A DNA stretch of 64,000 bases from Acanthaster planci (lineage: Eukaryota; Echinodermata; Asteroidea; Valvatida; Acanthasteridae): contig NW_019091404.1 in assembly GCF_001949145.1 (NCBI RefSeq), positions 1,382,191 through 1,446,190 on the forward strand, written 5' to 3'. Position numbers and translations under genes: made by a program. Below are positions 43,253 through 55,037 of the stretch, one piece after another. The notes beneath the pieces were generated by a model that searched no databases, was not told the DNA's origin, and was given only the letters and a program-made list of their open reading frames with translations. Numbering within the stretch: position 1 is the first letter of the stretch; the number at the start of each line of letters is the position of its first letter.

Positions 43253-46200
43253 TGGGGAAAGGAACGCAAAGTCCTACCTGACTTCCTCCAGAAATCGTGA
43301 CGAATTGCGATGGGTTTGTGAATGTTGGTGAGGATCTTTTGGTTACAGAACATGTTGGCCTATACTTGTGCCAATTGACATGTACCTTGGGTGGGGCCAA
43401 TGAACAACAGAGGTCCACATTATGGGTTAAACCCCCTCCCCTTTCTGGAAAACAGTTGTAAAGGCCTTTTGGGATAGATTATCTGTAGCAAAAGGAAGAG
43501 GGGAAAAAAATGAAACCAGCCTCAGAACTCCAGCTTCAAGGTATGTCCCCAGTGCGAGAGAACAAGTACTGTTACACAGGGATGTTCACACCAGCCGTAG
43601 TAGCGAATGTGTGGGAACATGTACATGTAACAGTAAATTGGTACCTTGCATGTACACCTGTAGGCACTGGGTGTGATTACAACATACAAGAGACTTAGAC
43701 TCAAGAGACTCAAGGTTGTAATTTACTACATGCACATGTGGTGTACTTGTACAAATGTTTATAGGCACACACAAGTGTGTATTTGCCTGTACTTGTAACT
43801 GGGGACCCCCTATTGTTCCTCTTTTGTTTATACTCTAACTTTTTCAGAAGACCACCCATATGTTTTGTACACAGTTGTCAATCAGGGACCCCCTGTCAGC
43901 CGGGGACCTTATTGTCCTCTAATGTTCAGGGTCCCCAATTGAATGCAGAAACAAACTTGGTGTACACTGTACAATGTAAATTGTTTCCCAGTCTTGTGTT
44001 CATGTGTGGAACACAGTACACCATTGTACCGGTACACTGCCAACAGAGCGAGCTATTAAAACACTTTGTACATGTACTGTCAGCATTCTTCACACTGGGG
44101 TGGGAGACCATGGTAGGGTGGGAACCGGTTTAGAGTTCAGTTGAAAAAGTCCTTGGGTTCAAATCTCTGCCTCCTCATGTTGCAACCCAGTCCTTGAGTT
44201 GTGTGTTGTTAATTTTTTCTTCTCAAAGGACAGTTCTTTGTCCACAGTTCATACCCTGATGACCAAAGCCACAGAGCTCCAGCCACATGACCAGTAACCT
44301 CTGAAGTATCCTTCAAAGTATTGATTACCCGGTGCCGGTGCCTTGTGTCATGATTTTATTCATTCTCTGTGTTTTCTAGCCACTGTATGCAGATACATGT
44401 ATGTTGGGTTGTCCAGTGTGGGCCTGTTCCATTTCTGAGAAAGGTTAGAGAGGGTCGAGCAGATGTGTTCCCCACTGGTGAGCCTGTTGCTAGCAAACCA
44501 CAGTCAAGGCCTGTCTTGGAAATGTGACAGGAAACATTGACATGTAAATTGTTGGCCATCTGTGTGAAACATTTGGAATAGGGATCTCTGTGGTAATTGA
44601 AAAATGAAGGCCTCATTATGCAAGGAATGGCAGACTGTCACTGTGGAAATAAATGTACTTAATACATGTGCATGTTGGTTGTACACGAACACGCAGTTGC
44701 AAGAATCGCTTCTATTTCACAAGAAAAATAATGGTCACTTGTTCACATGTTATTTTGACAATGACTTACAATTCGAATGTGGCAACTAACTCTAGTTTTT
44801 CACAGTTTCAAACAAGTGGGTTTTACTCGCATGTACATCCATGTACCAGTCCATGTAGGACTCGACTTGTATTTAATTAGCAGCATGACCAATATATCTC
44901 ATATTGATATGGGAATGACTACTCTAGTAGTACAAATTTACTGCTGTTTACCCATGAAGTGGGTCATAGTTTGTCATCCTATTAGTCAATTTTCATTTCA
45001 GGCTCAAAAAGCCTTGTAAAGTTACTGCCCCTGAGGGAGAATGAACTTTCATAAAGAGGGCAAACTCATGTACTCTGAATTCCTTACAAATTTTGTCTGT
45101 GATGTCGTGCCCACAAGTCTCTGTTTTTCTCACTAGGCCTGTGAAGTACTGGTATGCCTAACCCCACTGAGCAGATTATGACATCACATTTCTGAGAATG
45201 AGAATCACCTACGTAAAAATGCCTCAGCATCATCTCACCCCCGCCGGCGCGAGCAGTGGAACAGTCCGTATGCCAATGAGCATAAACAGTAGGATTTATG
45301 AATGAGATTGCATACCAGCATATAGACCAGCACATTGCAGTAGAGTGCATGCCCTGCCAACTGCTTTTGTCTGATCAAAGCCTGGCCAATCACAGTCCAC
45401 TGTTTGGGGGGGGGGAAGGTGTCCTTCACTGGGTAGCTCTGTTCCCTTGGGCCGTCTATGACATCACATCTGTGTCCGGTGGAGGAACAATACCCTCATG
45501 GAGTGGAAAATCAATAGGCCACATGCGTGTGCCACAGGATGTGAGTTCACCAGTGGGTAGAGGTCATTGGTCCATACCATGTTGGTAGCATAAAAAGGGG
45601 TCGAGCTCAGAGGGTGTCCCTCAGTCTGAGTCACTAGCCTAGTATATCAAAACGCTGAGTCTTTGTCCGAGAGCTCCACCGTCATGTACATGGTACACCA
45701 CGGTAGCCTGTGCATATAATCTCTCTTCTTCGTCGCTGTCGTGATACATGTACCAACTGCCTGGGATATTTTAACCAGTTTTTCGGGAAGTCCTCGTCTT
45801 CGGTTGGATTTATAACGCCGTGAGTAAAATTTCCATTCTTTTTTCTTTGTTCTGAATCCGAGAAAAATCCACCGCTTGCGATAGCCGCCCGCTCACTGCA
45901 CAAGTCTATGGGCAGGCCTTTGTTGTCATGGGGTTGTGTACGGTACCATAGATTGCGCTGTGTTGCTTGTTTACCCCATATGGTTGTGTCTACACAGTGG
46001 GTTCCCTGTGACTGTACCTTTAGCATTTGTTGCGGGCAGGATGTGGGTAGACTATTGAAAGCTTATGGGAACAATGCCACATGTTTTGGAATTTGTCTGA
46101 ATTTGTTAAAGGGTTGGTCCATTCCTTTGTTCATATTTTGGAATGTAATTACAATTTTCCCGTACATTGGCATACTTGACATATTTTTGTAATTTTTTTT

Positions 46201-49200
46201 TACTTTTTTTTTTTGGATTGTCTTTAACTAAGTTTCCCCAACCCATTTTCATTAATTGAACCACTCTATTTATGATTCTAATTAAACTGAATGCTGAAAA
46301 GTGGCGATTTGAAACATTGGGTTTCCTTAGAATTTGGAAAAGATGACCCTTTTTGATGATCACTGATGATGGCGTTTGATGAATGCCATTTTGAAGGAAA
46401 CAAAAGAAATAAACTGTATTTATGAAATACATGTCAAAATACATTTAGAAAATTCCTCCGAAAGGATTGGTGGCACAAGTTACATTTGGGCTCAGAAATT
46501 GAAAAGGAAATGTTCCTACATGTAAATGAGTAGCTTCAAGAGTGGAAAACCCGTCAACTGGAGTATTTAGAATATCATTAATCGACCTCCCCCCATCCTC
46601 AAATTTCCTGGACTGCCCCATGGCGCTTCCTGTGCCTGTTGCTCACCCACCACCCTTTGTTTCACCCAGGGTGGTTTCACATCCCCCCTTGAGTGCTGAT
46701 AATACATGGAATGACCATGTTTGGTATGTCCCTCACAAGGCAGTGGGGACCCGCATAACGGACGGCTGCTACTCGCTCTCTGGGTTGGCCATGGGCCCCT
46801 GCTCTCTTGTGGTAAAACTAACAGTTCCGTGACAGTACAAAAAGTTGGTTGACCGATCTGTGGTTTTTCTGATCAAATAAGTGCACGAACCTTATCCCGT
46901 AAACAGCTGTCCGAATCCCAAATATTGAAAGCCAAATTTGATTGCCATATGTTGCAACTTCAGAAATTTGTATTTGAAAAAACGTTTTTGTCTCGACATT
47001 TGAAGTTTCAATGAAATTTGAACTGAACTAACATTGGACCAGGTCTGTCGTACAGCGACACATGTAAGCTTGAAAAAACCCACTTGGGCTGCATTTCTAA
47101 CTGGGATAACTGTAGGACCCTGCAGCTTTTAACGATGCAAACAGTTTGCTGTGTTCTTTGGAGGAACAACATGCATGGCGTGGATTGAAGTCTGGATCCA
47201 TCAGGCGGCCAGGTCTAGCCTGAATTTTTTCCGAGGGAAAATGCCTTTCTGCAAAAAATTGCTGGTACTTAAGAAAACTCTTCATCTACATATGAATGAA
47301 AATGCCCCCCCCCCTCCACTTTTAATGCGTACCACACTGACACATCCTGTGCCTTCTTTTGTCAGAAGACTGCAGTTATTTTTGCTAGTTTGTCAGTTGG
47401 TCGTGTACCAGCAAATACAAGATTTATGATTTGACAGGGAAAAAGACCAGTATTTGAATGAATCGTTGCATCAGGCTATGTTTTGAAAGTGTTTTTATAG
47501 AATCGCCAACATGCGTTAAGGAAATTATACATGTATTTGTTAGGATATAATATTAGAACTAGAAATTAGAATGAGGAGTTTATTTTTGTGGTGTGACATC
47601 AATGACAGTCGTACAGATATCTTCTTCATCCAAGACTTGTCGGCCAGGCCCCCCAATGAAATCCTTTTTATCAGGAAGATTAAAGAAAAAAATTACAGAG
47701 CTGTGTTTGATCTGTGCTGTGAATCACCCCATTAGCGTGCGGCTTGCCAAAACAAACTGGGCTAGACACCGACCATATGGTATGCCAGGCAGGCGTGTTG
47801 GTGGAGCTGGAGCCTAGCTGTGGGTACAAAAGACAATCACATGCAGTGGGACAACGAGATCTGCCCATGTAATCTGTGTGGTTCCCCGAAACCCCCCACT
47901 CGGTGACTGTGAAAATGCTACCAGTCATACCTGTGCCGTGAATCATAACCAGAGGCTCTGACTCACCTCTGCAGGCAGCTTGTTCTATACCTGGCATGTG
48001 GAATTCCCTACCAACCCGACATGACATATGCAGATTATATAGGGTGTATCACCAGCCTAAATGACCATTCCTGGGATTGACTCATTCACTCTATTGATCA
48101 CCGTCTTTTTGATGCTCTGTCATGTTTGCACTATAATTAGATCCCTTGATCCCAGTGCAAGTTTTCATGAGCTTGTTTATAGGTTTGGGGGAAATTACCT
48201 GAATACAAAATTATATACACAGACCTGTTTTAATCAACTGACTATAAACCAGTAAATGTTCACTATAAAACACTCTTGATTTGTCATGTATGGGTACTTT
48301 TCATGTTTAATTATTGATAGAGTAATATTGTAACTTTTGCCTGGGTTATACATGTACATGGGACAAGTTCATAATCTTACCACACCAGTTTCCTTCACTG
48401 GTAAACTTTAATTCTATTTATAGGTACCAGTACATTTAGTTTCTAGAGTGCTTCAGAAATTCTAAAATCTCTAAGAATTTGTAGTATTTGCCTCACAGCT
48501 GTGTACGTACGTTTCCTTTGTCACTTCCTTCTCTTTTGAAGGCTCACATGGTAACCATTGTAACAGAGCCCGAACAATGCCTTGAAATATCGGAAAATCT
48601 TGCCCATGGGTTTAGCGATGCATAACCATTCATTTCAGCATCTGTCCTTTTTAACGGGTACGTGTGACGTACATACACAGGTTGGGTGTGTCTAAAGGGA
48701 AAAAAAAAGGCGGACAATAGATGCAGTCCCCTGGGGCCATCTGCATGTATGCCGTGCTAACCGGAGTGCTTGTCGTCAAAATGCTATTCTTCCGTTGCCA
48801 TGGCAGCCGCGGGTGGGAGGCTTGGAAAAAAAAATGCCTGTTCACAGCCTTTCGCTTTAGACATGTACTTGTACGTGGCCCCACACCGATAACCTGGAGT
48901 GAGCAGAGAGCATTGTTCAGTGTTACTGGAATTGCCACTGAAGCTGGTCTTTGTGTGCATAGTGAGGGGGTGATTTGTTCCGTTCATTTCTCCACACGAC
49001 TCGGATGGCGGTGCTCAACCTTCGTGTGTTGTTGATGAAGGGGGCGTGCCGATTCATCGGCCAGTGATTCCCCCCCCCTTTTCGAGTAGGCTCAGATTCC
49101 TCAGAACAATAGAGATGGTGGTGTTTTGGAATGACACACATTGTCTTGTCTTGAGTCATTCATCCCTCATGCCAAAATAATTCTAAATTTAGGACACCTG

Positions 49201-51311
49201 ATGGCAATCGTGGTTTCCTGATACAAATGACTTGCAATATTGTATAACAAAAGTTTATGTACATGTACAATCCCAAAGGATCTTTTTGTTTTAGGGAACA
49301 CTTCAAAACTTTATTCAATGACACTGAAATGTATACATGAACACTGTGTCTGTGAACAGGGAAGACATCTTTGATTTTTATTTTAAATGTTTTTTGTATT
49401 GAATTCTTGAAAATTCTTCAGTTTTCTTGGAAGTATGCACATTGATTTTATTTTGGACAGTTTATGCCCTAGATTTGTCATATGCTTCTGAGTTTTCAGA
49501 ATCAGACGGCGACGTTGTGAGACGTGCAGATTTCCACTGTCGGAAGGACAAGCCTCATTTACAGCAAATCAAATTTGTGATGAAATTGGGAACGTGTTCG
49601 TTGTTGCACACCTAAGGCTTTATCATGTGTTTCCTGATAACGCCCGCATGTCTGCCCTGTTCTTTTCCACTGTTTGCTCAATTGGTTTGTGGAAATTTTT
49701 TTCCGAGCGCAGCAGGCAGGTGAACCTTGTACAGAGTCAGGCAACGAGAAGGGCACGTGTCAGCCTGCGTGAGGGAGCAGATGAGGTGTGCTCACGGTTG
49801 AGTCCCCTAATGAACTGAAGGGGCAGCTTTGCATAATCTGGCGGCGCCGAAAGAGTATTCAGTCGGAGCGTGAACGAACTTCTCATAAGCTTTGGAAGAG
49901 AAGTAAAACTCAGATGTCAGTCAGGAATTCCCTTGTTATCTGAGGTGCCGGGTTTCCTGTGTGCGTCAATATTTTTACTTTATTTTCCACTAATTCCTGT
50001 CCCAGCAACACGAGGACTCAAATTACAATGAGGTTTTTTTCAATCGCATGTGACCATTGATCAGTCATTTTATGGAAACGTACATATTGTTACGTAGTAA
50101 TATACAGAAAGGGAAGTCCTAAATTTAACATTTTGTGAAACCTCTTGTTTAGCTTTTGCTGTATGCTGATAAATTATTCCAAACGTACCTTTCACTTTAA
50201 TTCTTCCACTGAGAAAGACTCTTCCAAAGATTCCCACATTGAAACAGATATTGATTTAAAAATGTCTATATGTACACTAACTATTCAGCTTTCGCAAAGC
50301 GGCGGATCCATATTTTTATTTATTTTTGTTTCATACTATCCCACCGGCATGCCAACCCTCTAGGGGACACGAATGCATAATAACTGCCCTTTGAAATGAA
50401 CAGAAGAGAATTCAATGAATCCTGCCGCCTCGCTTCCTCAGTTCTGTCCCCCCCCCCGGCTTGCAGGACCATAAATGTCCATCCAGCGCTCGGCATAATA
50501 ATCGCCTGTGTATGTATTCTCACTCCAGATAATCTGTCACCTGATAAATTGTTGCAAGAAACTTGGGATGCGGTCCGGAGGGGTAAAATTTAGTTTTCAA
50601 AAACTGACTCAACCAAGGGTTGTTGTTGTTTTTTTTTTCACGGAAAGAAGGACTTCCCCATTCTACATTTCTTTCCCCTGCCGGTCTATTTTTTTTCAAG
50701 CATGACTTCAGCTGGCACTGCAGGATGTAGTAGGTGTGTGACTGAATGAGAGAATTTTAAGGGAATGAAGTAAATAGTGCCACTTCCTTGATCGCTGGCG
50801 ATAAGAACATGCTTGGGCAGTCTGGTGGGAATCAGAGACCGAGTGGGTGTCTTTGTTACTGGGCTGAATCCAATCCTCTCCCTGTTTTGTTGGCAGATCA
50901 CGTCAGTTTGACTCTGTGTTTGAGATCCTTTTGTGAGTTGCGTTAGGTCAGTTAAAAGTCTTTTCTTACACTTGGATCATTTCAGATTATCAGTTTGAAA
51001 CAGCTGTGGGAGGAACTAGTCCGTTTATTACTGTATCTTTTTTTATGTCCTTTCAGGCTCCCCCCCCCACTCTTTTTGATCACGTTTGCTCCGTGCGTAT
51101 TGACACACGGGCTTTAACAAAGTTGTTTACCACTGGCTTATCCTGCGGCCTTTAGCCAATGACCGGGCCAGTGATTTCATTGTTTTGCGGTGATGAGGGG
51201 ATTTTCTGACTCATTCCCTGGGCTGGCCCTGATGGCCATGCACTGTTCGTAACGCTTGAATGACCAGTGAACTGACAGGCTGTGTTCTCTTGTTAATCAT
51301 CCTTGGTACAG
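43253..51311. other. No coding gene seen over about 8 kb; possible upstream intron of SPSB
   Basis: No recognisable protein segment appears. TACATGTA words are frequent up to about 49.3 kb. A region at 43796-43940 has GGGGACC words in direct and inverted order and may be another degraded MITE. A CATAAAAAGG word at about 45590 resembles a TATA box, but no transcript start can be shown. C9-C10 runs occur near 49070, 50450 and 51060. Confidence 0.4.
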
Positions 51312-51643
51312 GCCTCGCACCAGTGACGTCAGCAGTAGTGGCCCTTCACGGACAGCAGAGTACAAGGACTGGAGGGAAGACAACAGAAGCCAACAGCTGA
51401 TAAGTAGGATCATCCTTTTTCTGGTAGCTGTCATATGCTTGTTGGACGTTGAACGCAGAGGATCTTGGAAAATAAACCTGATGCCACTGGATAAGTGGCC
51501 AAGATAAAAAAGAAACACGCGAGGGAGGAGATTTTAGTTTTCTTTGTGGATCGCCGGATTGGCCGAGCGTCCTGGATCTTCGGAGTCGCGGTGCCTCTCT
51601 CAGAGCCAACACGGCGGGCAATTGCATGAGTCGATCGCTGGTC
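51312..51643 (+). other. Probable 5' UTR of the SPSB gene
   Basis: A plausible acceptor CCTTGGTACAG ends at 51311, and no coding frame linked to SPSB lies before the ATG. A perfect TGACGTCA is at 51324-51331. The stretch may be the 5' UTR part of the first coding exon, or it may contain the promoter; the two cannot be told apart here. Confidence 0.35.
51324..51331. promoter_or_regulatory. CRE palindrome upstream of SPSB
   Basis: Perfect TGACGTCA, 313 bases before the chosen SPSB start codon. CREB/ATF regulation is possible if transcription starts nearby. Confidence 0.3.
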
Positions 51644-52334
51644 ATGGGGCAGAAACTGTCCGGCGGCATGAAGCAGATCGCCCGGGAGCCCTCGCACAAG
51701 ATCACACAGCGAGAACTGGTCTACAGTGGCGATCTGGTCAAGCCCAATCGCCTGGACACACTGCTGGACATGCCTCCAGCCGACAAGGAGATGCAGTATA
51801 AGTACGCTTGGAATGAGGAGGACCGGTCGCTCAACATCTTTGTCAAGGAGGACGACCCTTTCACTTTCCACCGCCACCCGGTGGCCCAAAGCACGGACTG
51901 TATACGGGGGAAGGTTGGTTTCAACCGGGGACTCCACGTCTTTGAAGTATTCTGGAACTCAAGGCAGCGTGGCACCCATGCCGTGGTGGGTGTTGCCACA
52001 GCCAGCGCCCCGCTCCACTGTGTCGGGTACCAGTCGCTGGTGGGCAGCAACGCCGAGTCGTGGGGCTGGGACATCTGCCGGAAGAAGGCGTTCCACGACG
52101 CCAAGCACAAATCGGGCACGCCCTACCCGCTGCTGCCCAACGCAGACAATTACCCCGTCCCGGACAAGTTTCTCATGGTATTGGACATGGACGAGGGCAC
52201 GTTAAGTTTCATTGCCGACGGACAGTTTCTCGGTGTGGCATTCCGCGGCCTCAAAGGCAAGAGACTTTTTCCCATCGTCAGTGCCGTGTGGGGACACTGT
52301 GAAATTTCAGTCAAATATCTCGGGGGCCTTGAAC
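51644..52334 (+). CDS. SPSB1/4-like: SPSB exon 1 (SPRY domain)
   Basis: It encodes residues 1-230 and the first base of codon 231, the whole SPRY domain. G+C content is clearly higher than in the flanks. It ends YLGGLE before GTAAGT. Confidence 0.96.
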
Positions 52335-54386
52335 GTAAGTATCATGAACTTTTTTTTTTTTCTTCACAAACTATTGGTACAGTGTAGATCCATTTTGAAA
52401 GAAACCAATTTCTGAATCACACACAAACAGATACAGGAAACGACGGTGATCCTTTGCTCACTGCACGCGTGCAGAACTGTCCGACACAGTGCCTCGTAGG
52501 CATTATGGGCCCACGTCAAAATATTACTGTCCATTGATCGCAAGGAAGACCTTTCGATTGTGATTTTCAGCGAGGTGTTGAGGGAATTGTGTGTCTGGAG
52601 TACACAAATTGCTGGGAATATGCATGTACATGTACACGTATGTACATTGGACATTAGCCTCTGCATTGAAGTGGCGATTTCTCAGAACCAAATTTGATGG
52701 TACACACATTTATCAAGCAGCCGCCCCAGTTACCCAGCTCCAGTGTTACATTCACAGTGCCCTTTGTCATAGATTAGAGTGAACGTGCACGAGATCCTAT
52801 AAGCCGCGGCAGCATTACGTCAGGGCCTGTGTTGACACTGTCTGGTATAATGGGGCATTGTCAGTACTGCTGCGCTGGCCTTGTCCTTATCCACACAATA
52901 GGATGTCCAGACTCTTCCAGGTTCTGGTCTGCTTTTCTGTGAAAAGAGGAGGCTGTTTTGTGTGCATAGCAATGGTTGGGGGAGTGTCCTTCGTGGCTGT
53001 CAGAGGGAGCCCTTGTATACAGGGACAGATGGGAAGTTGCTCAGGATGTCTGCTTGGAATCCTTTCAAAAGCCGTTTTGAAAAGAAGAAAAAAAACCTGG
53101 CCCAGTGGGAATAAAGTTGTAGGGCCTACATGTACAGTACCTCACTGCATGTACAGGTACACATCAAATGTTGGAGCAAAACAAGAGTAATGTTTGCACA
53201 TGAATGCAGCTTTTAGATTCGGTCTGGTCTGGAGGCACCCCTCCCGTCCCTAATTTTGGCCAGCTTGCTGCCCTTTCGCAGGGAACAAAATCTCCGGTGA
53301 ATGTTACAGTTTGGCTGCTTCGGGGCTCTGTCCAAAAATAAGTGCCGTGTCCCCTGACAAAATGTATTTTCATCCCTTCCAAGGCACTGGACATGCTATT
53401 GTTCTCACAATGCCTAAAAAAACAGAGCAGTCAACCCATTTTGTGTGTGTGTGTTTTGCTTTCAATATTCCTTTTCTCAACACCGCAAAAGCAGGATGTG
53501 ATTTTTGAAAAAAAAAAATGAAAATAAAAAGATCCCCAGCTAAGTGTTAGATGTAAACATAAGGGTACAGTGCCCATTTCCCCCCCCCCCATTTGATTCA
53601 GTTAATTAAGGGCAGTTTTGAACCCAGCTGGTGCCAACAAGAGCGCCTCATCAGCAAGAAATAGGTGGGGGGCAGAAATTCTCCCCAAGTCTGGTAACTG
53701 TTTTTCATGAAGGCAGGCCTACAAGTTCTTCCTTAACTTTCTCCCGGGGAGGGAACTTGATTTGAGCTTGTGTATCATCCCCGGCCAATTTCCTGTTCAG
53801 GGCTCTCATTTCCACATGAACAGTGCCTGTGTGCAGTAAATGTATGTGGCAGCCGGTATATACCGACATTCAAGAGCAGCCCCTCTGCTGGGGGAGAAAT
53901 GCAAAAGGAAGCCGCAAAAGAAAATTGTGGCGTGTAAATTTGAAACGTGCGGCGTGCAGATAGATTTTTCCATGGTCATGGATCTCCGTGGCTGGCTCGT
54001 ATTCCGGACCTTTAATTTCACAGCTCCAATCCAAGATTGGCGAGTAGCTGCCCGGCACGGACATGCCTTCTTGGGGCCCGTTGGAGGAAATCACATCACA
54101 GAAATATGCCAGGCCCGCTTTTCAACAAGACCCATCTGCCTTTAAAAGTTGATTGCAAATCGGTTGGGCTATTTTTCAAATTTGTTTTAGAAGAAAGTTG
54201 GGAGAAAAAAATGTACCCCCCAGTCTAATTTTTGGTTTTCCCTCGTTCTTTTCTCCAGCCTCTCCTCTTCCTCTCCAAGACCTGTGCAGGCGAGGAATCC
54301 GCGTTTCTGTTGGCAAGGAACATCTAGAAGACATCTACCAGCTACCATTGCCCACGATGATGAAACGGTACATCCTCTACCAATGA
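51644..54386 (+). CDS. SPSB1/4-like: SPRY domain and SOCS box protein, SPSB1/SPSB4 type
   Basis: Exons 51644-52334 and 54259-54386 join in phase 1 (GAAC-CCTCT) to 272 residues, nearly the length of vertebrate SPSB1. The family uses the SPRY domain to bind targets such as iNOS and Par-4 and the SOCS box to join Elongin B/C and Cullin 5 for ubiquitination. The SPRY part is seen in [44 protein letters not shown] and [20 protein letters not shown]. The SOCS box is [16 protein letters not shown] with the Cullin 5 motif LPLP at 259-262 and the usual end ILYQ. An in-frame ATG six codons earlier (51626) has a weak context. The second, MGQK at 51644, has G at -3 and +4 and matches the family start, so I chose it. 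The donor is GTAAGT and the acceptor TTCTCCAG, separated by a 1,924-base intron. I cannot separate SPSB1 from SPSB4. Confidence 0.96.
52335..54258 (+). other. SPSB intron
   Basis: GT-AG intron of 1,924 bases with poly-T and poly-C tracts. No inner exon is needed, because the two exons join in frame to the family length. Confidence 0.85.
54259..54386 (+). CDS. SPSB1/4-like: SPSB exon 2 (SOCS box)
   Basis: After TTTTCTCCAG it encodes [20 protein letters not shown] and [16 protein letters not shown], then TGA. This is the Elongin-binding BC box and the Cullin 5 box. Confidence 0.96.
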
Positions 54387-55037
54387 ACTCAGTTTCCAAA
54401 GAGCCCCCCCACCCCCAACACCACCACCAACAGAGGAACGACGTGGTCACATTTCATCTGAGCTCCCACTGAGAGGTTTTTCTTTTTCATCGTCGGCGAG
54501 ACAAAGAGAAGTAAGACGAGAGTAGGGAAGATTCCTGCCTGCCTTGCCTGGAGATGCGTAACAATGAGCCTGCTGCTACGGGCTGGAGTCAATTTGTTTT
54601 TATTTTTCAAAGATGAACTCGGCGAAAAGAGATGGGCAAGTGATGATAATGATGCTGCCGTGCCAGAAAGTTTCCCAGCTGAGCAACATAATTTGGGACG
54701 TGGCAAGGAACTGATAAAAAGCTGAGGGGCCATGTTGCAAGCATGAATAAGTGCAGTTCTGTTGCGGGGGAGGAAAGGATGATGGGTTTGAGGTCTTGAG
54801 CCTTGAGAATCTTGAGTTCTGCTTTTTTGAGAAGAGAGTTGATTCCTCCTGGACATGGGGAGGGCTTGTGGGTCCAGGAGATTTTTGCATTAAGTGCTGT
54901 TCTTGGGGCACCATTGTCATGGTGAGGGCCTCAAGAGATGTGGTCCCTCCAGGAGGGATGAAGCCCTCAGCCAGCCTCTTGTGGGATGTCGTCCCTTTTC
55001 TGAACCCCCTCCCCCAAGAATGGATCATGCCAATAAA
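54387..55037 (+). other. SPSB 3' UTR (proximal) with polyadenylation signal
   Basis: The first AATAAA after the stop is at 55032-55037 (CCAATAAAACTG). A further candidate is AATAAA at 58413-58418, followed by a GT-rich stretch (TGTGGTGGTGATTTTG), which would give a 4-kb 3' UTR like the long AT-rich UTRs of many regulators. The sequence does not decide between them. Confidence 0.45.

Noticed and set aside
51626-51643. Earlier SPSB start codon adding six residues
   Set aside because: Weak start context, while the family-conserved MGQK start follows with a better context.
51431-52119. Long minus-strand frames (168 and 132 codons)
   Set aside because: They are shadows antisense to the GC-rich SPSB exon 1.
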